Positions 23,991 through 32,349 are shown, counted from the first letter of the stretch. The stretch is DNA of 39,691 nucleotides from an uncultured Mucilaginibacter sp. (GCF_937859865.1 NZ_CALMAT010000103.1:1-39691), one strand, 5' to 3'. Translations and numbers: made by a program. The notes: generated by a model from the letters alone, not told the origin.

Positions 23991-26173
23991 ATCTGCTTGT
24001 CGCCCTTTTGCTGTTGCCTTTATTTTCAATTGCACAAAAATTCACACCAAAAGAAATTGCCAGGTTTCAGGCCGAAGCAAAAAGCGTAATTATCATTCGG
24101 GATAACTGGGGCGTTCCGCATATTTATGGTAAAACCGATGCGAACGTGGTTTTTGGATTGATGTACGCGCAATGCGAAGAAAATTTTAAAGGCATCGAAC
24201 GCAATTATTTGTATCAGTTGGGCAAACAGGCCGAAGTGAACGGCGAAAGCAGTTTATATACCGATGTGCAGTTGCAACTAATAGCCGACAGTGCCGATGC
24301 CATCAAAGATTATCAAAACAGCGAACCGAAATTTAAAAAGCTGCTGAACGCTTTTGCCGATGGCCTGAATTATTACCTGTATAAACATCCGGAGGTGAAG
24401 CCGGAAGTTTTTCACCGTTACCAGCCTTGGTATGCTTTGATGTTTACTGATGGCAGCGTGGCGGCAACCATTACGGGCGGCATCAACCTCAACGAAACGC
24501 AGCAGTTTTATGCCAACGGTCCGGAAAAATTAGGGTCAGTTAAAGGAATCAAACCAGAAACGATTGAAGATGAAATAAATAAAAGAGAAATTGGTTCCAA
24601 CGGTTTTGCCATTTCTCCTTCAAAATCGGCTTCTGGTCATGCTTTACTCTATATCAACCCGCATGTGCCTTTTTATTTCCGAAGTGAAGTACAGTTGGTT
24701 AGCGAGGAAGGCTTGAACGCTTATGGCGCGGTAACGTGGGGGCAATTTTTTATTTATCAGGGTTTTAATGCGCATTGCGGTTGGATGCATACGTCGAGTT
24801 ATGCAGATGTGGCAGATTTGTACGAAGAAAAGGTTAGTAAAAAAGGCAACGGGTGGTTTTACGAATACGAAGGGAAACAAAAGCCAGTCATCGAGCGGCA
24901 GTTGATTTTTAAAGTGAAGCAAGGCGATCAAACCGTTCAGGAAAAAATCACCGGCTATTACACGCAGCACGGCCCGGTTTTGGGCAGCCGGAACGGAAAA
25001 TGGCTCAGCTTAAAAGCCAACAACCGTTCTTATAACGCCTTGCTCGAATCGTGGCTCATTACCAAAGCCAATACTTTTTCCGATTATAAAAAAGCGATGG
25101 ACTTACTTTCCAACGCTACAAACAATACCATTTATGCCGATGACCAGGGCAACACGGCTTTTTGGTACGGAAATTTTATGCCTAAAAGAAGCATTAAATA
25201 TGATTGGACACAGCCGGTTGACGGAACCACAACGGCAACCCAATGGCAAGGCCTTCATCCTTTAAACGAGATTGTACAAGTGATCAATCCGGCAAGCGGT
25301 TGGATCCAAAACTGCAATTCTACGCCGTTTACTTCCTCCGGCAAAAGCAGTCCTGATAAAACAAAATACCCGGCTTACATGGCTCCCGACGGCGAAAATT
25401 TCCGCGGCATTACCGCCAGTAAATTACTCGGCAACAGCCAGAAACTAACTTTGGATGAACTGATCGCCTTGGGCTACAACCGTCATCTGGCTGCTTTTGA
25501 TGTGCTACTGCCTTCGCTTTTTCAAGCTTATCAAAAAGCACCGGATTCGTTAAAGCAAACTTTGGCCGAACCAATCCAAATCCTAAAAAGTTGGGACCGA
25601 AATTCCGCCATTCATTCCATCGCCACAACTTTGGCGGTAGAATGGGGAACGCGGATGATGACGGCACTGCCGAAAGCAAAATCCTCCGAAGAATCAACCT
25701 ATCAAACAGAACGTGTAAATGCAATGCTTAAAGTTATAGAACCTGTGCAGGAGTTGGTTTATTTATCCGAAGCTTTAAAAAGTTTGCAAAGCCGTTACGG
25801 TTCCTGGAAGATGGAATGGGGCGAAATCAACCGTTACCAGCGCCCGGATGATGCTGTTTTTAGCGATCAAAAACCGAGCATTCCAGTTGCGCAGGTTGCT
25901 TCCACGTTCGGACAATTGCCTTCTTTTGTTAGCCGGACGATGGACACCAAAAAGCGTTACGGTTATTCGGGCAACAGTTTTATTGCCGCGGTGGAGTTTG
26001 GGCCGAAGATCAAAGCAAAAAGTGTAATTACCGGCGGCCAATCCTTCGACCCAAACTCCAAACATTTTACCGATCAAGCAGAAATGTATTTAGAAGGCAA
26101 GTTTAAAGACGTGTTGTTTTACAAAGAAGATGTGCTGAAACATGCGGAGAAAACGTACCATCCCGGCGGGTAA
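23984..26173 (+). CDS. Penicillin acylase family protein (Ntn hydrolase, S45)
   Basis: A 729-residue exported precursor with signal peptide MKNLLVALLLLPLFSIAQ. Family S45 enzymes self-cleave into alpha and beta chains. The cleavage site is visible as EIG204-S205-NGFAISPSKS, where Ser205 would become the N-terminal nucleophile. Other family features are RDNWGVPHIYGKTDANVVFG near the N-terminus, AVTWGQFFIYQGFNAHCGWMHT, and the NNTIYADDQGN segment with the Asn/Asp typical of the beta chain. Substrates in the family include penicillins, cyclic lipopeptides and acyl-homoserine lactones; none can be assigned. Codons at 25180-25196 (PKRSI) and 25850-25864 (DAVFS) coincide with the interspersed motif. 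Confidence 0.9.
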   Translation: MKNLLVALLLLPLFSIAQKFTPKEIARFQAEAKSVIIIRDNWGVPHIYGKTDANVVFGLMYAQCEENFKGIERNYLYQLGKQAEVNGESSLYTDVQLQLIADSADAIKDYQNSEPKFKKLLNAFADGLNYYLYKHPEVKPEVFHRYQPWYALMFTDGSVAATITGGINLNETQQFYANGPEKLGSVKGIKPETIEDEINKREIGSNGFAISPSKSASGHALLYINPHVPFYFRSEVQLVSEEGLNAYGAVTWGQFFIYQGFNAHCGWMHTSSYADVADLYEEKVSKKGNGWFYEYEGKQKPVIERQLIFKVKQGDQTVQEKITGYYTQHGPVLGSRNGKWLSLKANNRSYNALLESWLITKANTFSDYKKAMDLLSNATNNTIYADDQGNTAFWYGNFMPKRSIKYDWTQPVDGTTTATQWQGLHPLNEIVQVINPASGWIQNCNSTPFTSSGKSSPDKTKYPAYMAPDGENFRGITASKLLGNSQKLTLDELIALGYNRHLAAFDVLLPSLFQAYQKAPDSLKQTLAEPIQILKSWDRNSAIHSIATTLAVEWGTRMMTALPKAKSSEESTYQTERVNAMLKVIEPVQELVYLSEALKSLQSRYGSWKMEWGEINRYQRPDDAVFSDQKPSIPVAQVASTFGQLPSFVSRTMDTKKRYGYSGNSFIAAVEFGPKIKAKSVITGGQSFDPNSKHFTDQAEMYLEGKFKDVLFYKEDVLKHAEKTYHPGG

Positions 26174-26177
26174 ACAC

Positions 26178-26204
26178 TAAATTTATGCCGGTAAAAGAAG
26201 CATC
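26178..26204 (-). repeat. Motif unit, reverse, between acylase and DUF72 genes
   Basis: TAAATTTATGCCGG then TAAAAGAAGCATCG. It contains an in-frame ATG that would give DUF72 a false MPVKEASG N-terminus. Confidence 0.8.
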
Positions 26205-26229
26205 GGGCTTCAACCTAAAACCAAAAGAA

Positions 26230-26991
26230 ATGGAAGAAACAGAAACAGGAAAATTGTATTCGGGTACGAGTGGTTTGGTTTTGCCGGTCCCTAATAAAGC
26301 TGCTTTTCCGCCGCAATTTCAGGATAAAAGCCGGTTAACTTTTTATGCTTCCATATTTAACAGCATCGAAATCAACAGTTCGTTTTACAAAATCCCGATG
26401 GCCAAAACGGTTGCAAACTGGGCGGAAAGCGTGCCGGAAGATTTCAAGTTTACCTTTAAACTTTGGCGGGAAATTACGCACAACAAAGGCTTGGATTTTA
26501 AACCGGAAGATGTTGTCCGTTTCATCCAAACCATTGCTTTGGCAGGAACAAAAAAAGGATGTTTGCTGGTGCAGTTTCCGCCAAGTTTGACCGCTACAAG
26601 TTTGCCGCAATTAGAAAAATTATTAAGTGTGATTAAAGAAGCCGACCCGCAGCAGGAATGGAAACCGGCTGTGGAGTTTCGCAACCGTTCGTGGTACAAC
26701 GAGGCGGTTTACCGTTTGTTGGATCAATACAAGGCCGGTTTGGTTTTGCAGGATATGCCCGCTTCGGCAACGCCGTTTTTAGAAAATGATTTGGACTTTG
26801 TTTACCTCCGTTTTCATGGGCCGGGCGGCAATTACAAAGACGGTTACGACGATGATTTTTTGAGCGAATATGCCCAATATATCAAAAGCTGGCAAGAAGA
26901 GGGCAAAAGCGTTTTCGTTTATTTTAATAACACGGCCGGCGATGCGGTTAAAAATCTGATCAGTTTAAACCAGTTGGTGCAGCAAACCTGA
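26230..26991 (+). CDS. DUF72 domain-containing protein (YecE-like)
   Basis: A 253-residue TIM-barrel-like DUF72 protein. Recognisable signatures are LYSGTSGL, FNSIEINSSFYKIP, WAESVPEDFKFTFKLWREITH, LLVQFPPSL, VEFRNRSWY, and YLRFHGPGG before the terminal VYFNNTAGDA. Biochemical function of the family is not established. The start at 26230 is taken as the first ATG outside the repeat unit; the reading from 26185 begins within the repeat. It is 56 bp downstream of the acylase on the same strand. Confidence 0.88.
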   Translation: MEETETGKLYSGTSGLVLPVPNKAAFPPQFQDKSRLTFYASIFNSIEINSSFYKIPMAKTVANWAESVPEDFKFTFKLWREITHNKGLDFKPEDVVRFIQTIALAGTKKGCLLVQFPPSLTATSLPQLEKLLSVIKEADPQQEWKPAVEFRNRSWYNEAVYRLLDQYKAGLVLQDMPASATPFLENDLDFVYLRFHGPGGNYKDGYDDDFLSEYAQYIKSWQEEGKSVFVYFNNTAGDAVKNLISLNQLVQQT

Positions 26992-27021
26992 CACCAATTT
27001 TTATCCGGTAAAAACAGCATT
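26992..27021 (-). repeat. Motif unit, sister form, reverse, at the DUF72 stop
   Basis: CACCAATTTTTATCCGG then TAAAAACAGCATTG. It begins at the base after the TGA and matches the complete consensus including the CACCAAT tail. Confidence 0.8.
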
Positions 27022-27076
27022 GCTTCACCCGTAATTTTTCTTCAAAATATATTTCTTAACCAAAAATTTTCCTGCC

Positions 27077-27100
27077 GATACTGTTTTTTTGCGGGGAAAT
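27077..27100 (+). repeat. Motif unit, sister form, forward
   Basis: CGATACTGTTTTTTTGCGG then GGAAAT. It reaches the stop of the convergent small lipoprotein gene. Confidence 0.6.
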
Positions 27101-27318
27101 TACTTTACGCCTTTCAACCGTTCCTGAGAAAAATATTCAACAAAAAAACCGCGCTTTAAATCCTGGGCATTGTAAAAAAGCCCTTTGCGGCTTTTGTTGT
27201 AATCCAAAATTAAAAACTTGGTATGGTGTACTTTAACCGTATCTCCCGGTTTAAAAGTGTATGTTTTTTGTGCTTTGCAAGCGGTAAAAAGTAAGAAAAG
27301 AAGTAGGTATTTTTTCAT
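27100..27318 (-). CDS. Small predicted lipoprotein
   Basis: A 72-residue protein with a short hydrophobic signal and lipobox (LLLFLLFTAC14), then a basic soluble part with TYTFKPGDTVKVHHTKF and repeated Tyr/Phe. It is unrelated to anything I can name. The Lys start, hydrophobic core and Cys are convincing for an exported lipoprotein. It is convergent with the DUF72 gene, separated by two sister-form motif units. Confidence 0.65.
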   Translation of the reverse strand: MKKYLLLFLLFTACKAQKTYTFKPGDTVKVHHTKFLILDYNKSRKGLFYNAQDLKRGFFVEYFSQERLKGVK

Positions 27319-27751
27319 GTTGACAAGGTTTTACAGGAAGTGTAAAACCATTACCGTACCCGAACTTTTGATGTGTTTAGAAGCAAGGTTTTTATCCGTT
27401 AAAAAACCTTGATGCCTGTTTCCGCAACTTGTGGATTTTTAGAAGTCGTTTTTCTTCCCCAAAACTCCCCACCGGTTGTTGCTGCTGGTTGTGTTTTGCT
27501 TTTTTCCGGAAGATCTTTTTCATTGGTTTAAAAAACTGCTTTTGCTTTTCCCGCAATAATTCATTCAATCTACAAAATCAATTTAATGTCGGAAGAAATT
27601 GAAAAGCTTGTTTTTTCTTTCTTGGAAAATCATCCTGAAAATTTCTTCACCAATTTTTGCCTGGTAAAAGAAGCATTGGCGGTTGGGTTTTTCTGCTGGC
27701 ATTTTTATTGGAAATGGCTTATTCAAACAATAAAAACATCCTGCTAAAACC
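27319..27751. other. Non-coding region with hairpin and motif unit
   Basis: About 430 bp with no supported gene. 27384-27411 is an inverted repeat (CAAGGTTTTT, 8-base loop, AAAAACCTTG) whose centre TTTTTATCCG resembles a decayed motif unit. A complete reverse motif unit is at 27649-27676. Confidence 0.5.
27649..27676 (-). repeat. Motif unit, main form, reverse
   Basis: CACCAATTTTTGCCTGG then TAAAAGAAGCATTG. Full consensus including the CACCAAT tail. Confidence 0.85.
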
Positions 27752-28117
27752 ATGTTTAATTTCGCCCCTTTGCGCAACCAAATCCTTCAATTGATCATCA
27801 ACAACCCAGTTCCTTACCGCAATACAGATGTCAGAAACCCATATCTTGTTTTGAGCATCAATTTGTTTTTTGCCAAGTACAAGTCGGTGGTTTTGAACGA
27901 ATTGTATTACAAAGGATTGATTGAACTGCATGGCGATGTCGGCATGTTTATCAAAGCAAAAAGCGCAAGTGCAACCCGGTATTTGCGGGTGGAGGCTTCG
28001 ATCACATCAAAAGGAATGGCTTATTATTATACCCATATTTTAAAATCATCACCTGCGGCAGAACAAGAACCAGGTCAGGAAGATTTTAAACGGCCAAAAT
28101 TGAACATCGTACGATAA
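27752..28117 (+). CDS. Hypothetical protein, possible winged-helix fold
   Basis: A 121-residue soluble protein that I do not recognise. The segment VVLNELYYKGLIELHGDVGMF followed by TRYLRVEASITSKGMAYYY has the pattern of a recognition helix plus a beta-wing, as in small DNA-binding winged-helix proteins. A charged, Pro-rich tail ends the protein. It is monocistronic: a clear intrinsic terminator follows at 28176-28209. Function unknown. Confidence 0.6.
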   Translation: MFNFAPLRNQILQLIINNPVPYRNTDVRNPYLVLSINLFFAKYKSVVLNELYYKGLIELHGDVGMFIKAKSASATRYLRVEASITSKGMAYYYTHILKSSPAAEQEPGQEDFKRPKLNIVR

Positions 28118-28175
28118 TATCAATTTAAAACATAGTTCAACTTAAACAAAAAGCCTTATTTGCAGTGTTTTTTTG

Positions 28176-28209
28176 AAAAGGGGCGCGGTTAATTTCGGCC
28201 CCTTTTTTT
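28176..28209 (+). terminator. Rho-independent terminator
   Basis: AAAAGGGGC, 13-base loop, then GCCCC followed by seven T. It lies 58 bp after the hypothetical gene. Confidence 0.85.
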
Positions 28210-28239
28210 GCATTTCTTCAAAAATACAGACAGAAAAAA

Positions 28240-28258
28240 GGTGCATAAAAGAAGCATC
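28240..28258 (-). repeat. Motif unit, short, reverse
   Basis: GGTGCATAAAAGAAGCATC. The CCAAT tail is missing. Confidence 0.6.
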
Positions 28259-28366
28259 CATTCTGATTATTTTGTACTTCCCGTTATCTTTCTAAAACAA
28301 GATGGATTGTAAAATCATTAATACATCATCTTCGTTTGCGCTAAACGTTATTGTTAATTGTAGCTT

Positions 28367-28374
28367 TAAATTTG
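28367..28374 (+). promoter_or_regulatory. Possible -7 element upstream of the ATP-grasp gene
   Basis: TAAATTTG fits TAnnTTTG, 22 bp before the ATG. The best upstream TTTG is 28 bp away, longer than usual, so tentative. Confidence 0.3.
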
Positions 28375-28396
28375 CTGCTCATCAATCAAAAACGCT

Positions 28397-29371
28397 ATGA
28401 ACCCATTTATCATATCCCACGAACACCCAGACTGGTTTAAACCTTTGCTGGCCGAGCTGAAAAAGCGCGGCATCCCTTTTCAAACCGTAAACCCGACACA
28501 GCATTTTTTTGCCATAGAGGAAGAAAAACCGGCCTTCGATTTGTTTTTTAACCGGATGAGTCCGTCGGCTTATTTGCGAAACGGCATCCAGGGCACATTT
28601 TATACACTCAATTATTTAAAGCATTTAGAAACGCATAGCGTTCGGGTCATCAATGGTTATCAGGCTTTTACCTACGAAACTTCCAAAGCTTTACAGTTGA
28701 TGCTGATGCAGCAATTGGGCATCAAATATCCGAAATCACATGTGGTAAACCATGTTTCGCAAATTGAAGCGGCTGCGGAAGGATTACGTTTCCCGATTGT
28801 GGTCAAGGCAAATATCGGCGGCAGCGGTGCGGGGATTGAAAAATTTAATTCGATAGAAGAAGTACGTGAAGCCATTAAAAATAACCAGGTAGATTTTGGC
28901 GTGGACCATACGGCTTTGGTTCAGGAATTTGTTCCGGCGCGCGGCGGTTACATCACACGGGTAGAAACTTTAGGCGGAAAGTTTTTGTATGCCATCCGCG
29001 TTTACGTTACCGGCGAAACGTTTAACCTTTGTCCGGCTGATGCTTGTCAAACCACAACCGGTCAAGAACTGGTACGCAACGCCTGCGCTTTGGATGCGCC
29101 AAAAAACGGTTTGAAAGTGGAAGCGTTTACGCCTTCGGATAACATCATTCAAAAGGTAGAATTGCTAATGCAGCGCAGTAAAATTGATGTGGGCGGAATT
29201 GAATACATGATTGATGACCGCGACGGCGAAGTGTTGTATTACGATGTGAACGCATTGTCCAACTTTGTTGCCGATGCCAAAAACGTAATCGGTTTTGACC
29301 CGCACGAAAGATTGGTTGATTTTTTAGAACAGCAGGTAGCCGAATTGCAACCCATAGAAAAAGCATATTAA
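28397..29371 (+). CDS. ATP-grasp family ligase (RimK-like)
   Basis: A 324-residue ATP-grasp enzyme, expected to activate a carboxylate as acyl-phosphate and join it to an amine or other nucleophile. The glycine-rich ATP loop VVKANIGGSGAGI, the adenine-contact stretch ALVQEF, and the metal-binding end (YYDVNALSN) are visible, in RimK/D-Ala ligase order. The substrate is unknown. Only 4 bp separate it from the following flavin-dependent monooxygenase gene, so the two are co-transcribed and probably act in one pathway. No precursor peptide or transporter is evident nearby. Confidence 0.82.
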   Translation: MNPFIISHEHPDWFKPLLAELKKRGIPFQTVNPTQHFFAIEEEKPAFDLFFNRMSPSAYLRNGIQGTFYTLNYLKHLETHSVRVINGYQAFTYETSKALQLMLMQQLGIKYPKSHVVNHVSQIEAAAEGLRFPIVVKANIGGSGAGIEKFNSIEEVREAIKNNQVDFGVDHTALVQEFVPARGGYITRVETLGGKFLYAIRVYVTGETFNLCPADACQTTTGQELVRNACALDAPKNGLKVEAFTPSDNIIQKVELLMQRSKIDVGGIEYMIDDRDGEVLYYDVNALSNFVADAKNVIGFDPHERLVDFLEQQVAELQPIEKAY

Positions 29372-29375
29372 TAAG

Positions 29376-30389
29376 ATGAGATACGGATATTGGATGCCTG
29401 TTTTTGGCGGCTGGCTGCGCAATGTGGCAGACGAGCAAATGCAGGCCAGTTGGGATTATGTAAAACGTTTGGCCATCCGCAGCGAAGAAATTGGTTTCGA
29501 TTTGGCTTTGATTGCCGAACTCAATTTAAATGATATTAAAGGTGAAGAAGCGCCGTCGTTGGATGCATGGTCAACCGCGGCGGCTTTGGCTGCCGTAACC
29601 AACAAGCAGGAACTGATGGTTGCCGTTCGGCCAACTTTTCATAACCCGGCGTTGCTGGCCAAAGCGGCTGCCAACATTGACCACATCAGCAACGGCCGCG
29701 TTTCTTTAAACCTGGTTTCTTCCTGGTGGAAAGACGAGGCGGAAAAGTACGGCGTGCATTTCGAGCAGCACGACGACCGTTATGCGCGTTCGGCCGAGTG
29801 GCTGGAAGTTTTGGACAACGTTTGGAAGAAAGACCATTACAGTTTCCAGGGAAAATATTACCAGGTAAAAGACAACGTGCTGCAGCCTAAACCGGTTACC
29901 CAGCCGCGGCCGCCAATTTATGCAGGCGGAGAATCAGAAGCGGCGAAAGATTTGATCGCTTCCACTTGTGATGGTTATGTGATGCACGGCGATTCGCCCG
30001 AACGTATTGCCGCCCGTATTGCCGATTTGAGCGAACGCCGCGAGAAAAAAAGTTTGCCGCCGATGCAGTTTGGCGTTGCCGCTTACAGCATAATCCGCGA
30101 TACCGAAGCAGGCGTAAAAAAGGAATTAGACCGCATCACCAACGTGCAGGAGGGAAGCGCCGGTTATAAAAACTACCAGCAATGGCTTTCGGGTACGCAA
30201 TTGGAGCAGCAAGTTTCTTTGCAGGATTACTCGGTTTCAAACCGTGGCTTACGGACCGGACTGACCGGGACACCGGCACAAGTGCAAGACCGGATTGGCG
30301 AATTTGAAAACGTTGGTGTCAACTTTTTTCTGTTGCAATGCAGCCCGCAATTGGAAGAAATGGAACGGTTTGCCGAAGCGGTGATTTGA
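29376..30389 (+). CDS. LLM-class flavin-dependent monooxygenase (SsuD/SfnG-like)
   Basis: A 337-residue luciferase-like TIM-barrel monooxygenase using reduced flavin. The segments RYGYWMPVFGGWLR, IGFDLALIAE, NIDHISNGRVSLNLVSSWW, HDDRYARSAEWLEVL and PPIYAGGESEAAKDLI follow the alkanesulfonate and dimethylsulfone monooxygenase group. A C-S-bond-cleaving role is possible, but no sulfonate transporter or flavin reductase is adjacent. Tight coupling to the ATP-grasp ligase is the notable context. Confidence 0.87.
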   Translation: MRYGYWMPVFGGWLRNVADEQMQASWDYVKRLAIRSEEIGFDLALIAELNLNDIKGEEAPSLDAWSTAAALAAVTNKQELMVAVRPTFHNPALLAKAAANIDHISNGRVSLNLVSSWWKDEAEKYGVHFEQHDDRYARSAEWLEVLDNVWKKDHYSFQGKYYQVKDNVLQPKPVTQPRPPIYAGGESEAAKDLIASTCDGYVMHGDSPERIAARIADLSERREKKSLPPMQFGVAAYSIIRDTEAGVKKELDRITNVQEGSAGYKNYQQWLSGTQLEQQVSLQDYSVSNRGLRTGLTGTPAQVQDRIGEFENVGVNFFLLQCSPQLEEMERFAEAVI

Positions 30390-30390
30390 T

Positions 30391-30461
30391 AATTTAAAGC
30401 AAGTAAAAACAGTATCAGTTTGCAGCGTTAAAAACCGATGCTGTTTTTACCGGTATAAATT
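30391..30461. repeat. Inward-facing pair of sister-form motif units
   Basis: Reverse unit AATTTAAAGCAAG with TAAAAACAGTATC (30391-30417) and forward unit GATGCTGTTTTTACCGG with TATAAATTT (30437-30461). The heads face each other, opposite to the 12274 and 16947 pairs. It fills the gap between convergent genes. Confidence 0.8.
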
Positions 30462-30466
30462 TAAGG

Positions 30467-31387
30467 TCAGTTAAAAGCATTTCTAAATTCCAAAGGCGAA
30501 AGGTTGGTTTTGCTTTTAAACAATTTGCTGAAAGACTGCGAATGCTCGAAACCTAATTCATAAGCAATTTCGCTGATGGATAACCCGGTGGTGGATAGTT
30601 TTTCTTTTGCTTTCTCGATCAGTTTTTCGTGGATGTGTTGCTGGGTGCTTTGCCCGGTCAGTACTTTCAGCATCGCGCTTAAATAATTGGGCGAAATGTT
30701 TAAGGCTTGGGCAACATCGGCAACAGCAGGCAAACCGTGTTTTGCAATGGCTTCGCTTTTAAAGTTTTCAGACAAGATTTCCTCCAAACGATTCAAAATA
30801 CCATGGTTCGTAATTTTCCGGGTCAGGAATTGGCGATGGTAAAAACGGTCGGCATAATTCAGCAATAATTCAAATTGAGCAATGATAATATCCTGGCTAA
30901 ATTTATCCATGTTGGCACAGTATTCCTGCTCCATGTTTTGCATCATGCCGATGATCGTAGTTTCCTCTTTTTCCGACAAAAACAAAGCCTCGTGCACCGA
31001 ATAACTAAAATATTCGTACTGCTTTATTTTTTTGGCAAGCGGCGTGTTCCACAAAAAATCGGGATGGACGAGCAGCATCCAACCCGTATGTTTGATGCTT
31101 GTACCTTTGCCAACTTCAATTCCTAAAACCTGTCCCGGCGAAATAAAAAACATGATGCCTTCATCAAAATCGTATTCCTGCTGCCCGTATTTCATCTTTG
31201 CATTGAAATCCTTTTTGAGCGAGATGGAATAAAAATCAAAGATGATACTGATGGATTCTTTGTAAGGCAAACGTTTGATTGATTCAAAATTGATCACACT
31301 AATTAAAGGGTGTTCCGGTTTCGGAAGGCCCATCAACTGGTGGTATTCGCTTATCGTTTTTATGCGGAAAGGTTGGTTGCTTGCCAT
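30467..31387 (-). CDS. AraC-family transcriptional regulator (intact paralogue)
   Basis: A 306-residue regulator with an N-terminal cupin-like ligand domain (about 1-180) and a C-terminal AraC double HTH (LSISEIAYELGFEHSQSFSKLF). It is a close paralogue of the frameshifted gene at 21013-21931, with identical stretches such as HEKLIEKAKEKL shared almost exactly with DKLIEKAKEKL. It lies 18 bp downstream of an NmrA-like gene on the same strand, mirroring the NmrA-SDR-AraC order of the first locus, so it probably regulates this small operon and is encoded in it. Confidence 0.92.
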   Translation of the reverse strand: MASNQPFRIKTISEYHQLMGLPKPEHPLISVINFESIKRLPYKESISIIFDFYSISLKKDFNAKMKYGQQEYDFDEGIMFFISPGQVLGIEVGKGTSIKHTGWMLLVHPDFLWNTPLAKKIKQYEYFSYSVHEALFLSEKEETTIIGMMQNMEQEYCANMDKFSQDIIIAQFELLLNYADRFYHRQFLTRKITNHGILNRLEEILSENFKSEAIAKHGLPAVADVAQALNISPNYLSAMLKVLTGQSTQQHIHEKLIEKAKEKLSTTGLSISEIAYELGFEHSQSFSKLFKSKTNLSPLEFRNAFN

Positions 31388-31405
31388 ATTACAAGATAGA
31401 TAATT

Positions 31406-32299
31406 TTATTCAAAAGCAGCAGCAGCTTCCTTTACAAAATCCTTGAGCTTTACTTTGCCCATTTCGGTTGGTTTATGGCGGTTATAATCTTCTGCTATTA
31501 AACCGCTGTGCAGGCCAGCGTACATTTCGGTTAAACCGGCAGCAATTTTTGGGCTTATCCCTACGCCAAGCAATCCTTTTTCTGCTTCTTCATCGGAAAT
31601 CAGCACCCATTTTAAATCAGGTTTTCCAATGGCCTCACCCAAAATCCGGGCAGTTTCGTTTCCGGTAAGTTCTTCACTGGCTACATAATGTATTTTTCTG
31701 CCGGTAAAAGAAGCATCAATTTCTTCGGCAACGGCAGCGGCAATATCAATTGGAGAAACCCAGGGAATTACATCTGCCGCGCCATAATTTGCCGCGATAA
31801 TCCTTGCCGATTTTATCATCGGTGCATAACTCAATAAATTGTAATAAAAAGAAGTAGGGCGCATGTGCGTTATCGAGATTTCCTCCGGCAGTCCGTTCAA
31901 AATTTGCTCTACCTGGTGTGCTCCCAATAAAATCCCATTCCCCTTATCTAAATGCGCACCAAAAGTGCTGAGGTTGACTACCCGTTTAACGCCTGATTGC
32001 CTAATGGCTTCTGCATAATTATTTCCTAATTTTTGGTAAAACGCCATCAAATCAAAGTTTGGGTCGAAGTAATTGTTCGGCGGAACCATGCAATAAACTG
32101 CATCGGCACCGCTAAATGTAGCTGTAAGAAAACCGGCATCTTCCAACGAACCAATGGCAGCAGTAGCCCCCAATGCTTCAATCTCTTTTTGTTTTTCGGC
32201 TTTGCTGCTGATGACGGTTACGGCATGTCCTTTTTGCACCAATTCTTCTGTTAGCGGCTTGCTGATGTTCCCTAAAGAACCTGTTACGATGATTTTCAT
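31406..32299 (-). CDS. NmrA-like / atypical SDR NAD(P)-binding protein (copy 2)
   Basis: A 297-residue paralogue of the protein at 22882-23784: VTGSLGNISKPL cofactor motif, VVNLSTFGAHLDKG, and the same C-terminal layout. Probably an NAD(P)H-dependent quinone/azo-reductase-like enzyme or a redox sensor. It shares a transcript with the AraC gene that follows. At 31701-31717 the coding strand reads GATGCTTCTTTTACCGG (DASFTG), an exact motif core. The aligned paralogue codons encode ELPFAG with no gap, so the motif arose by substitution here or was lost there. Confidence 0.88.
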   Translation of the reverse strand: MKIIVTGSLGNISKPLTEELVQKGHAVTVISSKAEKQKEIEALGATAAIGSLEDAGFLTATFSGADAVYCMVPPNNYFDPNFDLMAFYQKLGNNYAEAIRQSGVKRVVNLSTFGAHLDKGNGILLGAHQVEQILNGLPEEISITHMRPTSFYYNLLSYAPMIKSARIIAANYGAADVIPWVSPIDIAAAVAEEIDASFTGRKIHYVASEELTGNETARILGEAIGKPDLKWVLISDEEAEKGLLGVGISPKIAAGLTEMYAGLHSGLIAEDYNRHKPTEMGKVKLKDFVKEAAAAFE

Positions 32300-32349
32300 A
32301 AATGATTGTTTTTTGTTTACTGTACAAGTGTCGGTACTTCCTGATTGTT

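Noticed and set aside
25171-25196. Motif unit as an insertion inside the acylase gene
   Set aside because: The reading frame and the local NFMPKR...YDW pattern look native to the family, so I count it as a sequence match in coding DNA, not as an inserted element.
26185-26229. Longer N-terminus for the DUF72 protein (MPVKEASG...)
   Set aside because: These codons are the interspersed motif read as protein; the same KEAS peptide appears in other false ORFs (e.g. 14735-15082 minus, 37379-37651 plus). The family N-terminus starts at 26230.
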